A DNA stretch of 11,123 nucleotides, taken from assembly GCA_964454575.1 (NCBI GenBank), contig CAYVTG010000068.1, positions 1-11,123 on the forward strand, written 5' to 3'. Origin of the DNA: Haladaptatiplasma sp964454575. Lineage in GTDB: Archaea > Thermoplasmatota > Thermoplasmata > Halarchaeoplasmatales > Halarchaeoplasmataceae. The position numbers and the translations under genes are program-made. The notes under the pieces were generated by a model. The model made no database searches, was not told where the DNA came from, and saw nothing but the letters and a program-made list of their open reading frames with translations. The stretch's first letter is position 1. Each line of letters begins with the position of its first letter. Below are positions 1-6,242 of the stretch, in pieces.

Positions 1-799
1 CCAGTAGTGCACGCAGTTTCTTTTCGGCCCCCTTCAAACCGACGGTAGCGTTGAAGCGTTTGCGGAAGCCGAGTCCCTTGGGCGCCGGGCGAACAGGATC
101 TATATCGGACGGATGGATATAGAGGCAGATGGGAACTCCCTCTCGATGAACAGAATCTATCAGCCTCTTAAGGATGAACAGCGGTGTGGCTCTGAAGTAT
201 CCACCACCGGTAACGGGAACGTTCCTACAGAATATTTTTTTCACTGTTAAGGGGTACTCAAGTATAGGGCCGTGGGGAGTATCTATACCGAATACTGTTT
301 GTTCGAAGAACATGGGAGAATCCGTCCCACCTATGTCCTTCCGTCCGTAAAAAACGGAAGAATCGTGAAGAAAACCCTCTTGAGCTAGTACGTCGAAGGC
401 CCAGGACGACTTCTCGTTGATGGAAAAGGAAGGAGCTCTGTGCTTCACGATGGTTTCACCGGTGATATCTTCAAGTACTTTTTTAGAACGCTTTAAAACC
501 GCTCGGAATCGCTCCGGGTCCATCTGGTAAACGGGTGTATGGTCGAAGCCGTGGGTCCCCAGCTCATGGCCTCTACGGTGTATGGCTTTCACCAGGTTGG
601 GATACTTCTCGGCGATCCAGCCCAGAACAAAAAAGGTGCCTTTGACGCCGTACTCCTCCAGGATATCCAACAAGCGGTTGGTATTGTCCACCACCCGGGG
701 TTCGAAGCGATCCCACTTGGAGACGTCCCGTAAACTTTCCACTCCGGATATGTGGAACCACTCTTCAACGTCCACGGTGAAGGCGTTACCGGTATCCAT
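1..799 (-). CDS. Polysaccharide deacetylase, DUF3473/NodB type (partial, 3' end outside window)
   Basis: 266 codons are present before the window edge; the family is usually about 280 residues, so only a short C-terminal piece is missing. The family removes N-acetyl groups from surface or exported polysaccharides with a divalent metal. Visible motifs: the N-terminal aspartate motif FTVDVEEWF (D10), TFFVLGW at 55-61, the metal-binding pair GTHGFDH (H83, H87), the RAPSFS motif at 121-126, GGGYFR near 198-203, and YIHPSDIDP at 227-235, a variant of the HPWE.DP signature of DUF3473 members. ATG at 799 is chosen because a TATA-like box at 823-834 would start transcription only a few bases upstream. 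No signal peptide is visible, so the product may be cytoplasmic. The antisense strand carries ORFs that I regard as shadows. DUF3473 deacetylases often lie in exopolysaccharide loci, which fits the methyltransferases nearby, but that link is inference. Confidence 0.9.
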   Translation of the reverse strand, partial: MDTGNAFTVDVEEWFHISGVESLRDVSKWDRFEPRVVDNTNRLLDILEEYGVKGTFFVLGWIAEKYPNLVKAIHRRGHELGTHGFDHTPVYQMDPERFRAVLKRSKKVLEDITGETIVKHRAPSFSINEKSSWAFDVLAQEGFLHDSSVFYGRKDIGGTDSPMFFEQTVFGIDTPHGPILEYPLTVKKIFCRNVPVTGGGYFRATPLFILKRLIDSVHREGVPICLYIHPSDIDPVRPAPKGLGFRKRFNATVGLKGAEKKLRALL

Positions 800-822
800 A
801 CGACCATATATGCATCGTGATG

Positions 823-834
823 TAAATACTTTTA
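823..834 (-). promoter_or_regulatory. TATA box of the deacetylase gene
   Basis: Read on the minus strand this is AAAAGTATTTA, centred about 29 bp upstream of the ATG at 799. That is the archaeal TATA-to-start spacing expected for a nearly leaderless mRNA. Confidence 0.5.
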
Positions 835-959
835 GAAGGATGTGGGATACCTCCGAACGGACTAAATTCATTTTACAGATATCCAAGGTAAAATTTCTTA
901 TCAGTCCGAAAGCTACTCTTATAGGCAGGAACGTTTCTGTGAAGCTACAAAGAAGCACA

Positions 960-1001
960 GTGTTCAACGAACACTACGAATTCAGACGTTCTTTAAGAAC
1001 G
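960..1001. repeat. Two adjacent palindromes sharing GTTC...GAAC half-sites
   Basis: GTGTTC-AAC-GAACAC (960-974) and CGTTCTT-T-AAGAACG (987-1001) are both perfect inverted repeats with GTTC/GAAC cores, separated by 12 bases. They lie between divergent genes, but about 130-150 bp from either promoter. They could be operator sites for a dimeric regulator or small hairpins; function is not established. Confidence 0.35.
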
Positions 1002-1029
1002 CCCATGATTCAACGGATGATGAATTTGT

Positions 1030-1103
1030 CCATGAAGAGATTTTATATAGTACTGCCGTCTAACCAAGGATAGGTGTTGAATCCACACACCGCGCTTCTC
1101 TTT
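1030..1103 (-). repeat. Interspersed repeat element, copy A
   Basis: Read on the minus strand the copy starts in a purine/A-rich run, passes through GCGGTGTGTGGATTCA (16 bases identical to copy B at 4631-4646), continues AACAC as in copy C, and ends near a TATA-like ACTATATAAAATCTCTTC stretch that aligns with the ends of copies B and C. Spacing between the two conserved blocks is 33 bases here, against 29 and 32 in the others. See the findings for interpretation. Confidence 0.6.
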
Positions 1104-1120
1104 TTTTTGAATAAATTCAT

Positions 1121-1130
1121 ATAGTATATA
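1121..1130 (+). promoter_or_regulatory. TATA box of the first methyltransferase
   Basis: ATAGTATATA centred about 21 bp before the ATG at 1147, with no Shine-Dalgarno sequence in between. This fits a leaderless transcript. Confidence 0.55.
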
Positions 1131-1146
1131 CCTACTGTTTAATCAG

Positions 1147-1881
1147 ATGTCAGAAAAGGACTGGTTCGAAGATCAATGGTTCTGGGAAGAATATCGTTCA
1201 GTTCTATTTCCACAAGAGAGATTAAACAAAACCAGTAAACAAGTCGACAGATTCGAAGAGTTGCTGGAACTCGAAGAGGGAGATAGGATACTGGATCTTG
1301 CCTGTGGTATCGGACGGCACTCACTGGAGCTCGCACGGAGAGGCTACGAAGTAACCGGCCTGGACCTTTCCAAGGCATATATGAAGGAAGCGGCAGATAA
1401 GGCCGGAGACCTGCCTGTAGAGTTCATACAAGCCGACATGAGAACCTTCGTCAGAGAGGAACACTACGATGCCGTGATAAATTTCTGGTCTTCGTTCGGA
1501 TATTTTAAAGATGAAGTCGAAAACTACCAAGTACTGCAAAACGTCTACGCTTCTTTGAAAAAAGGAGGAAGATTCCTTCTGGATGTTATGGGAAAAGAGA
1601 TATTAAACCGTATCTACACCGAAAGAGATTGGGGCCGTTTAGATAACGGATTCTTCCTGGAAGAACGCTTTCTTAGGGACGATTATCTGGAGAGTAACTG
1701 GATACTGATAAAAGACGGTGAAGTGATGGAGCACAGATTTCTGTACAAACTGTACTCTCGAGACGAGTTAAAACGGCTGCTGAGAAGATCAGGTTTTTCT
1801 TCTATTGAGATATATGGAGACCTCTACCGTTCTAACTACGGTAAAAATTCCGAGAGGTTGATAGCCATGGCCAAGAAATAG
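1147..1881 (+). CDS. Class I SAM-dependent methyltransferase
   Basis: 244 residues. The Rossmann methyltransferase fold is shown by motif I ILDLACGIGRH (48-58), the acidic ribose-binding end of strand 2 in VTGLDLS (69-75), QADMR (95-99) where the adenine-binding acidic residue lies, the strand-4 region AVINFWSSFGYF (109-120), and the GGRFLLD strand (140-146). The aromatic N-terminus (WFEDQWFWEEYRSVLFP, 6-22) is typical of a widespread family of unassigned small-molecule methyltransferases and probably forms part of the substrate lid. The substrate cannot be read from sequence. The gene is divergent from the deacetylase and ends just before a decayed copy of the deacetylase 5' end. ATG 1147 is favoured because the TATA box lies at leaderless distance. 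Membership of the SAM methyltransferase superfamily is secure; the exact reaction is unknown. Confidence 0.88.
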   Translation: MSEKDWFEDQWFWEEYRSVLFPQERLNKTSKQVDRFEELLELEEGDRILDLACGIGRHSLELARRGYEVTGLDLSKAYMKEAADKAGDLPVEFIQADMRTFVREEHYDAVINFWSSFGYFKDEVENYQVLQNVYASLKKGGRFLLDVMGKEILNRIYTERDWGRLDNGFFLEERFLRDDYLESNWILIKDGEVMEHRFLYKLYSRDELKRLLRRSGFSSIEIYGDLYRSNYGKNSERLIAMAKK

Positions 1882-1884
1882 TCT

Positions 1885-1950
1885 TTGTGTTCCATTCGCA
1901 CGGTATGTTCTACATCCACGTTGAAAGGCAGTATCCATACGACCGTATAT
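1885..1950 (-). pseudogene. Decayed duplicate of the deacetylase 5' end
   Basis: The stretch 1931-1950 matches 792-811 at 19 of 20 bases (GTATCCATACGACC then one mismatch then TATAT). That interval covers the deacetylase start codon and upstream bases. Reading on from the ATG at 1938 on the minus strand gives MDTAF; after a one-base shift the frame gives NVDVE, matching FTVDVE of the intact gene. Six bases (GGTAAC) and later about nine bases (EWF codons) are missing relative to the intact copy, and weak similarity (HISGVE versus HTVRME) fades near the methyltransferase stop. No TATA box like the one at 823-834 precedes it. I read it as a non-functional remnant. Confidence 0.65.
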
Positions 1951-1997
1951 TGATGTTTCAGGCGGATTGATCACAGGATAACACTCCCGTAGATAAG

Positions 1998-2035
1998 TTT
2001 ATATCGGTTCGAATCGTTATCGTGACGGAAGTGAT
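1998..2035 (+). promoter_or_regulatory. TATA box and ribosome binding site of the zinc-ribbon gene
   Basis: TTTATAT at 1998-2004 is a good archaeal TATA box. GGAAGTGAT at 2027-2035 closely resembles the anti-16S consensus GGAGGTGAT and lies three bases before the ATG at 2039, so it fixes that start. Confidence 0.6.
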
Positions 2036-2038
2036 AAA

Positions 2039-2419
2039 ATGGGTAATAATAGACTGAAAAAAGTGGCTGGGAATTTTCTGTTTAAAAAAGCCAATAAAAG
2101 CTATGAAAAGAGAAAGGCGGATATAATCGGTCATATCGAAGAGGAAAAGAAAAACACCGATAAGACAGAACTGGACATAATCTATAATATCGCCAAGGAG
2201 AAAAAGGAAGATGCTTACTGGATCTGGCTCATGTACGTATTGGACATGGAGTTAAAGATAGACGAAAAGACCTATGAAAACTCCTACTTCAGCGGGAAAT
2301 GCAACGATTGTAAAAATATATTTACCTTCACAGAGATGCAAAAAGAAAAAGAAGACGTGAAGTGTGAAGGCTGTGGGAAAACTTACTCAGAAAACGATAT
2401 GCTGGCACACGAAGAGTGA
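2039..2419 (+). CDS. Hypothetical protein with C-terminal zinc ribbon
   Basis: 126 residues, no family recognised. The first 60 residues are highly charged and lysine/glutamate rich (predicted helical); then comes an aromatic helix AYWIWLMYVLDMEL (59-72). The C-terminal third carries CNDC (C88, C91) and CEGC (C109, C112), a four-cysteine zinc ribbon with a 17-residue knuckle spacing. No signal peptide or true membrane segment is present, so it is probably cytoplasmic. A ribbon of this kind could bind nucleic acid or a protein partner. It has its own promoter and ribosome site, and the next gene starts 42 bases downstream on the same strand, so the two may share a transcript. Confidence 0.75.
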   Translation: MGNNRLKKVAGNFLFKKANKSYEKRKADIIGHIEEEKKNTDKTELDIIYNIAKEKKEDAYWIWLMYVLDMELKIDEKTYENSYFSGKCNDCKNIFTFTEMQKEKEDVKCEGCGKTYSENDMLAHEE

Positions 2420-2461
2420 AAACACAAGATTAATCTGATACCGGCAACATAAGACGGAACT

Positions 2462-3088
2462 ATGAATGTTCAAGGATGTCCCCTTTGCGGAGGCCATGGA
2501 GAACTCTTCTACAAGGAAGTGTTTTTCAGATGCGATACGTGTAAAGGTGTTTTCCGTATAAAAAGACCGAGTCCGGCTGAAGAAAGAGCACGGTATGAGG
2601 CACACGATAATGACGTAAACGACCGGAATTACCAGGGATTCGTGGCACCGATCACCGAAGCAGTCAAAGCCAACTTCACACCGGTGCACAGAGGATTGGA
2701 TTTCGGAGCTGGTACGGGGCCGGTTATCTCCAAGATACTGCAGGACGTCGGTTACGATATCCAACCGTACGATCCTTTCTTTCACGATGACCAAGAGTTA
2801 CTGAAGCAACGCTATCACTACATAGTATGCTGTGAGGTTATAGAGCATTTTCATGATCCCTATAAAGAGTTCAAGTTACTGAAAGAGCTGCTGCTTCCGG
2901 GGGGACATCTGTACTGTATGACTTATATCTACAGAGACGATATGGACTTCAATTCGTGGGGTTACAAAGGGGACTTCACGCACATCTTTTTCTACCAAAA
3001 AGAAACCTTGGAATGGATAAAAGAACAGTTTGGATTCTCAGAGTTGATTATAGAAAACAGACTGATCGATTACGTTTGCGACGGATGA
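2462..3088 (+). CDS. Zinc-knuckle class I SAM-dependent methyltransferase
   Basis: 208 residues. The N-terminus has CPLCG (C6, C9) and CDTCKG (C24, C27), a rubredoxin-like zinc knuckle. It is followed by a Methyltransf_23-like domain: motif I RGLDFGAGTG (77-86), YDPFF (103-107) after strand 2, CCEVIEHF (123-130) as the strand-4 motif, PGGHLYCMT (146-154), and THIFFY (173-178). Proteins with this architecture are frequent near glycan and sugar-nucleotide genes and are often annotated as putative sugar or lipid-linked glycan methyltransferases; the substrate is inference only. The start is the ATG 42 bases after the preceding stop. No strong Shine-Dalgarno is seen, though AGACGGA lies close upstream. 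An alternative downstream start would remove the zinc-binding cysteines, so 2462 is preferred. Confidence 0.85.
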   Translation: MNVQGCPLCGGHGELFYKEVFFRCDTCKGVFRIKRPSPAEERARYEAHDNDVNDRNYQGFVAPITEAVKANFTPVHRGLDFGAGTGPVISKILQDVGYDIQPYDPFFHDDQELLKQRYHYIVCCEVIEHFHDPYKEFKLLKELLLPGGHLYCMTYIYRDDMDFNSWGYKGDFTHIFFYQKETLEWIKEQFGFSELIIENRLIDYVCDG

Positions 3089-3110
3089 TGATCCATATGT
3101 TGTGCTTCAA

Positions 3111-3158
3111 AATAGTTTACACCGAAACTATTATATAGATGGTTTCATTCGAAACTAT
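3111..3158 (+). promoter_or_regulatory. MATE gene promoter with flanking inverted repeats
   Basis: AATAGTTT (3111-3118) and AAACTATT (3125-3132) form a perfect 8-bp inverted repeat that runs into the TATA box ATTATATAG (3130-3138). Downstream, GTTTC-ATTC-GAAAC (3142-3155) is a second inverted repeat ending in another AAACTAT (3152-3158), close to the expected transcription start near 3160. This arrangement fits a repressor covering the TATA box and start site. The regulator itself is not in the window. Confidence 0.5.
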
Positions 3159-3196
3159 AATGAGATCGTGTTCTTCCGGAAAGATACGAGACAAAG

Positions 3197-4564
3197 ATGG
3201 TAAATATGGATAAACAGACAGAAGGTGTGAGAAATCTCCTGGGAGATCCTAAGAAGGCCATATTGAAGATATCAGTGCCCATGATGTTGGCCATGATGGT
3301 TCAATCCGCATACAACATCGTGGATGGTATATGGGTGGCCGGACTGGGGGCGGATTCTTTGGCGGCAGTCGGTTTATTTTTTCCATTTTTCTTCATCGTC
3401 ATGGGTCTCGGCGCAGGGATAGGCATAGGTGGTAGTTCCGCCATATCCAGGAGGATAGGCGCAAGAGATAAAATATCAGCAGATAACACCGCTAACCACA
3501 CTATCATCATCGGTGTTTTGATCAGTCTGATGATCAGTCTATCTTTGATCCCCTTTCTCAACGGACTGTTCACATCCTTAAGCGGGGGTGCCAACGTGGC
3601 AAGATTGGCTACCGAATACGGAACTGTGATGCTGGGCGGTACATTCATATTGATGTTTTTCAATATGGCCAGTGCGATCTTGAGAGGAGAGGGAGACACG
3701 AAAAGGGCCATGTACGCCATAATACTGGGGGCGGTGATGAACGCCTGTTTGGACCCGTTCCTGATATACACACTGGACTTGGGAGTTGCAGGAGCGGCCT
3801 GGTCAACGGTCATCTCCATGGCGACTACATCTCTGATATTCGTCTACTGGCTTTTCATAAAGAAAGATACATACGTTGATATCGACCTGAAGAGGTTTTC
3901 ACCGAACAGAAAGATCATAAAAGAGATCTTCAGTGTAGGGATACCCGCTTCACTGGCGCAACTTTCCATGTCCATAACCATGATCGCTATCAATATCATC
4001 GTAGTCCATGTGGACGGTAGTGACGGCATAGCGGTCTTCACTTCCGGATGGAGGATAGTGATGGTAGGTATAGTTCCGATAATGGGCATAGCCACGGGGG
4101 TAACAGCTGTTACTGGTGCAGCCTACGGAGCCGGAAACAAGTATAAATTGAAGACATCGTATTTTTACAGTGTTAAGATAGGTATAATCATTGAATTAGC
4201 CGTGGCTTTGACCATAGTTATATTTGCACCTCAGATAGCCTATATATTCACATATTCTCCCGATGCTACAAGGATATACGATGATCTGGTGATCTTTCTG
4301 AGGATAATGTCTGTCATCACATTCACCGTACCGTTGGGTATGCTCACATCTGCCATGTTCCAAGGAGTGGGAAAGGGCGTCAGATCGCTACTGGTGACAA
4401 TACTGAGGACGCTTGTACTCACCGTTCCATCCGCCTACATCTTCGGTGTATCGTTAGATATGGGGTTGAACGGTGTCTGGCTTGGTTTTATCTTCGGTAA
4501 TACCATCGCTGTGACCATCGCATTTATTTGGGGTAGGATAACCGTAGAGACCGTCTTAGACTGA
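3197..4564 (+). CDS. MATE-family multidrug/toxin exporter
   Basis: 455 residues, the normal length for a 12-helix MATE transporter, which exports cationic drugs or metabolites in exchange for Na+ or H+. The N-terminal signature LLGDPKKAILKISVPMM followed by NIVDGIWVAGLGADSLAAVG is characteristic of archaeal and bacterial NorM/DinF-like members. The two six-helix halves are visible, the second beginning about residue 237 (IFSVGIPASLAQL). GLAGAAWSTVI-like helices recur, as expected from internal duplication. The start could be ATG 3197 or ATG 3206 (three codons later); neither has a clear ribosome site. It has its own promoter with inverted repeats, suggesting inducible control. A T-rich stretch at 4590-4607 may end the transcript. 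Substrate cannot be predicted. Confidence 0.93.
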   Translation: MVNMDKQTEGVRNLLGDPKKAILKISVPMMLAMMVQSAYNIVDGIWVAGLGADSLAAVGLFFPFFFIVMGLGAGIGIGGSSAISRRIGARDKISADNTANHTIIIGVLISLMISLSLIPFLNGLFTSLSGGANVARLATEYGTVMLGGTFILMFFNMASAILRGEGDTKRAMYAIILGAVMNACLDPFLIYTLDLGVAGAAWSTVISMATTSLIFVYWLFIKKDTYVDIDLKRFSPNRKIIKEIFSVGIPASLAQLSMSITMIAINIIVVHVDGSDGIAVFTSGWRIVMVGIVPIMGIATGVTAVTGAAYGAGNKYKLKTSYFYSVKIGIIIELAVALTIVIFAPQIAYIFTYSPDATRIYDDLVIFLRIMSVITFTVPLGMLTSAMFQGVGKGVRSLLVTILRTLVLTVPSAYIFGVSLDMGLNGVWLGFIFGNTIAVTIAFIWGRITVETVLD

Positions 4565-4589
4565 TAAATGCAGTGCAATCTGGATTCCA

Positions 4590-4607
4590 CTTATTTTTCA
4601 TCTTTCC
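4590..4607 (+). terminator. T-rich candidate terminator after the MATE gene
   Basis: Pyrimidine/T-rich run (ACTTATTTTTCATCTTTC) about 26 bases after the stop codon. Archaeal RNA polymerase terminates at such T runs without needing a hairpin. Prediction only. Confidence 0.3.
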
Positions 4608-4613
4608 CAAGAT

Positions 4614-4691
4614 ATGAAAAAAGAAGGGATGCGGTGTGTGGATTCATTTGTCAGTCCGTAGAGATCGGACCATGTAAGGCTTTCTGAATGG
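4614..4691 (+). repeat. Interspersed repeat element, copy B
   Basis: Conserved block 4621-4646 matches copy C (5581-5606) at 22 of 26 bases and shares the 16-mer GCGGTGTGTGGATTCA with copy A. A second block, AAGGCTTTCT at 4676-4685, is identical in copy C (5639-5648). The 29 bases between the blocks are diverged. Confidence 0.6.
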
Positions 4692-4859
4692 CCTGTGTGT
4701 ATTATTCTGTCCTCATTTAGTTTCGCTTTACTCGATCTTCTTTTCGATCATCTCCAAGTAATATCCTGTGACTATGCGAACGACTTAGATACCAATTTCG
4801 TCAATTTTTCTCATCTATTCCGACCGATAACATAACATATTTCTGCAATATCGTTTCCA

Positions 4860-5465
4860 TCATGAGGAACTGGTGAATTTGATTGGTATTCTTTTATAGA
4901 AAAATGCACCCATGGATGCTATAAAGAGAAGGGTAAATATTATGAGGATACCGATGTTATCAAAATCACTTCCACCCAGATAGGCATGCACATAAACGAA
5001 TACTATGACCACATACATCAAGGAATGGAAGGCTCGCCAGTATTTTGGTATCTTGTTCCGTAATAAAACGGTGACCACTGCGATATAAATCAGAATCAGA
5101 GCCGGACGTCCCGCCAAGAACCAAAACTGGTACCATGTGGAGAAGGCAGGGATGAATACCGTTAGATCGGCAATCTGAATTGCTAATACGATAGGGTGTA
5201 ATGTTGCACCCGCTATACCGATAGAAGCAAAGAGATGATGTATCTTGATAAATGGCTTTCCAAACTCTTGATATATCTCTTTCATGAAGGGGGTCATCGT
5301 GGCAGCTATCGTTATCCCAAAAAACCCGGTCAAAGCAAAGAATCGTAGAAGGTAGTTGTAGATATTCGGACTGGGTGTCATCAAGAAGAGTATTATCACA
5401 ACTGCGTACAATGATGCTATTCCACTTATGGCATAGTATCCTTTTTTGGTGATCCCATCACTCAT
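4860..5465 (-). CDS. Ferric-reductase-like heme b transmembrane protein
   Basis: 201 residues with about six hydrophobic segments. It resembles the ferric reductase-like transmembrane domain (cytochrome b561/NOX/YedZ superfamily), in which two helices each give two histidines to bind two stacked b hemes. Here the candidates are H77 and H90 (KIHHLFA...GATLHP) and H147 and H160 (RAFHSLM...VYVHAYL); both pairs are 13 residues apart, as the family requires. There is no C-terminal FAD/NAD(P)H domain, so it needs a separate electron donor. ATG 5465 lies about 29 bp from a TATA-like box at 5487-5500. The next gene upstream on the same strand encodes a secreted superoxide-reductase-like protein, which may be its redox partner at the outer membrane face. 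Electron-transfer role is well supported; direction and partner are inference. Confidence 0.8.
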   Translation of the reverse strand: MSDGITKKGYYAISGIASLYAVVIILFLMTPSPNIYNYLLRFFALTGFFGITIAATMTPFMKEIYQEFGKPFIKIHHLFASIGIAGATLHPIVLAIQIADLTVFIPAFSTWYQFWFLAGRPALILIYIAVVTVLLRNKIPKYWRAFHSLMYVVIVFVYVHAYLGGSDFDNIGILIIFTLLFIASMGAFFYKRIPIKFTSSS

Positions 5466-5486
5466 AGAGCTTGATTAAGATAGTAT

Positions 5487-5500
5487 GATATTAAATTTAC
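5487..5500 (-). promoter_or_regulatory. TATA-like box of the heme protein gene
   Basis: On the minus strand GTAAATTTAATATC, centred about 29 bp upstream of the ATG at 5465. It implies separate transcription from the upstream PGF-CTERM gene and a leaderless mRNA. Confidence 0.4.
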
Positions 5501-5573
5501 CAAAAGAACATATACTTTTAGTTCTAAAATTATCGCTGTGGGATCAAAAGGTAATACCTATAATGCAAAATAT

Positions 5574-5654
5574 TCAACTAAAGAATGGATGCTGTATATG
5601 GATTCAACACTCATCAACCTGTAAAGTTAGCACTATACAAGGCTTTCTCAATAT
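5574..5654 (+). repeat. Interspersed repeat element, copy C
   Basis: Lies between two minus-strand genes, in the same orientation as copy B. Blocks: 5581-5606 (22 of 26 bases identical to copy B), TGGATTCAACAC (12 bases identical to copy A on its minus strand) and AAGGCTTTCT at 5639-5648 (identical to copy B). Confidence 0.6.
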
Positions 5655-5678
5655 TTTGGGACTAAATATCACCGGATC

Positions 5679-6146
5679 TCAAGGGTGTCTTTTTTTGTAG
5701 TAGATCGCTGCGGATATCGAAATTCCTAGGAACAGGGTCACCAGTGTAAATCCGGGAGTGTCGTCATCAACTTTTTCCTCCTGTCCTGCTTCGATGGATG
5801 CAGACGTAGAGCCCGCCTGATTGCAGTATGCAGTTACCTTTATGGTGCTGCCCTCCTGTGCTTCCAATTCGTAAACGTAGTCAAAAGAATCGGGTGTCGG
5901 CTGTGATGTATAAGGTTCGTCTATCACCGTTTCATCGTCCACTTCGACAACCACTCGCTCAACATAGTGGGTCTCCGGATCCGCAACGACGTGAGTTATC
6001 TCAACGGTCAGTTCTCCCGCATCTAGATCGTAGTCAAGCTGGACACTTTCGGGGTCGTGGGCACTGGAAGTGTTAGCAGCGAACAGTATCATAAGTCCGC
6101 ATAGAGCTAGGGCCATCCAGGTTTTTATTTTTTCACTCTCTAACAT
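5679..6146 (-). CDS. Secreted PGF-CTERM protein with superoxide-reductase-like domain
   Basis: 155 residues from ATG 6146. The N-terminus MLESEKIKTW followed by a hydrophobic stretch and NTSSA before HDPES is a Sec signal peptide. The C-terminus has an acidic linker, then TPGF (130-133), a hydrophobic helix and KKRHP: a PGF-CTERM tail, cut by archaeosortase A and replaced by a lipid anchor. The middle resembles the desulfoferrodoxin/superoxide reductase iron domain: THVVADPETHYVERVVVEV (51-69) parallels the family's HP...eHyIe.I motif (H52, H60), and AYCNQAG (106-112) parallels its CNxHG loop, with C108 kept but the following histidine replaced by alanine. The iron centre, if any, is therefore altered. 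ATG 6146 is chosen over upstream ATGs because the TATA tract at 6175-6189 puts the transcript start near 6155. It lies upstream of the heme protein on the same strand. Confidence 0.75.
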   Translation of the reverse strand: MLESEKIKTWMALALCGLMILFAANTSSAHDPESVQLDYDLDAGELTVEITHVVADPETHYVERVVVEVDDETVIDEPYTSQPTPDSFDYVYELEAQEGSTIKVTAYCNQAGSTSASIEAGQEEKVDDDTPGFTLVTLFLGISISAAIYYKKRHP

Positions 6147-6174
6147 ATTATCGAATTGCATTACGGTGTTAGTA

Positions 6175-6189
6175 ATATATATATATATT
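6175..6189 (-). promoter_or_regulatory. TATA tract of the PGF-CTERM gene
   Basis: A 15-bp run of alternating A and T centred about 36 bp before ATG 6146 and 21 bp before ATG 6161. It is the obvious TBP site and supports the 6146 start. Confidence 0.5.
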
Positions 6190-6242
6190 CCGAAAATGTT
6201 CAATACGAGTTGCTTTTTATCAGTAGCCCTAGTTTTACGGAC

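Larger units (their letters stand above)
800..1146. other. Divergent intergenic region between deacetylase and methyltransferase
   Basis: About 350 bases without a convincing gene. It holds the deacetylase promoter, two short palindromes (960-974 and 987-1001), one copy of an interspersed repeat on the minus strand (1030-1103), and the methyltransferase promoter. An open frame on the plus strand runs through most of it, but its upstream part is antisense to the deacetylase and it lacks recognisable motifs. Confidence 0.6.
4565..4859. other. Convergent intergenic region
   Basis: About 295 bases between the MATE gene and the oppositely oriented heme protein gene. It contains a T-rich stretch after the MATE stop (4590-4607) that could act as an archaeal terminator, and interspersed repeat copy B (4614-4691). 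From 4692 to 4859 I see no gene and no clear signal. Confidence 0.55.

Noticed and set aside
582..1073. Plus-strand open frame of 163 codons
   Set aside because: Its first 70 or so codons are antisense to the well-supported deacetylase, and the rest crosses the deacetylase promoter and repeat copy A; no domain or motif is visible. A shorter product from ATG 810 cannot be fully excluded.
2387..2794. 135-codon antisense frame
   Set aside because: Opposes the zinc-knuckle methyltransferase, whose cysteines and SAM motifs are unmistakable.
3301..3819. 172-codon antisense frame inside the MATE gene
   Set aside because: Mirror of a hydrophobic membrane gene; the MATE frame has clear family motifs throughout.
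5485..5700. Plus-strand open frame of 71 codons
   Set aside because: Covers the heme gene promoter and repeat copy C; its composition and lack of motifs fit non-coding DNA. The part shared with copies A and B is treated as a repeat.
6147..6203. Longer N-terminus for the PGF-CTERM protein
   Set aside because: It would start within or upstream of the TATA tract and adds residues before a normal signal peptide.
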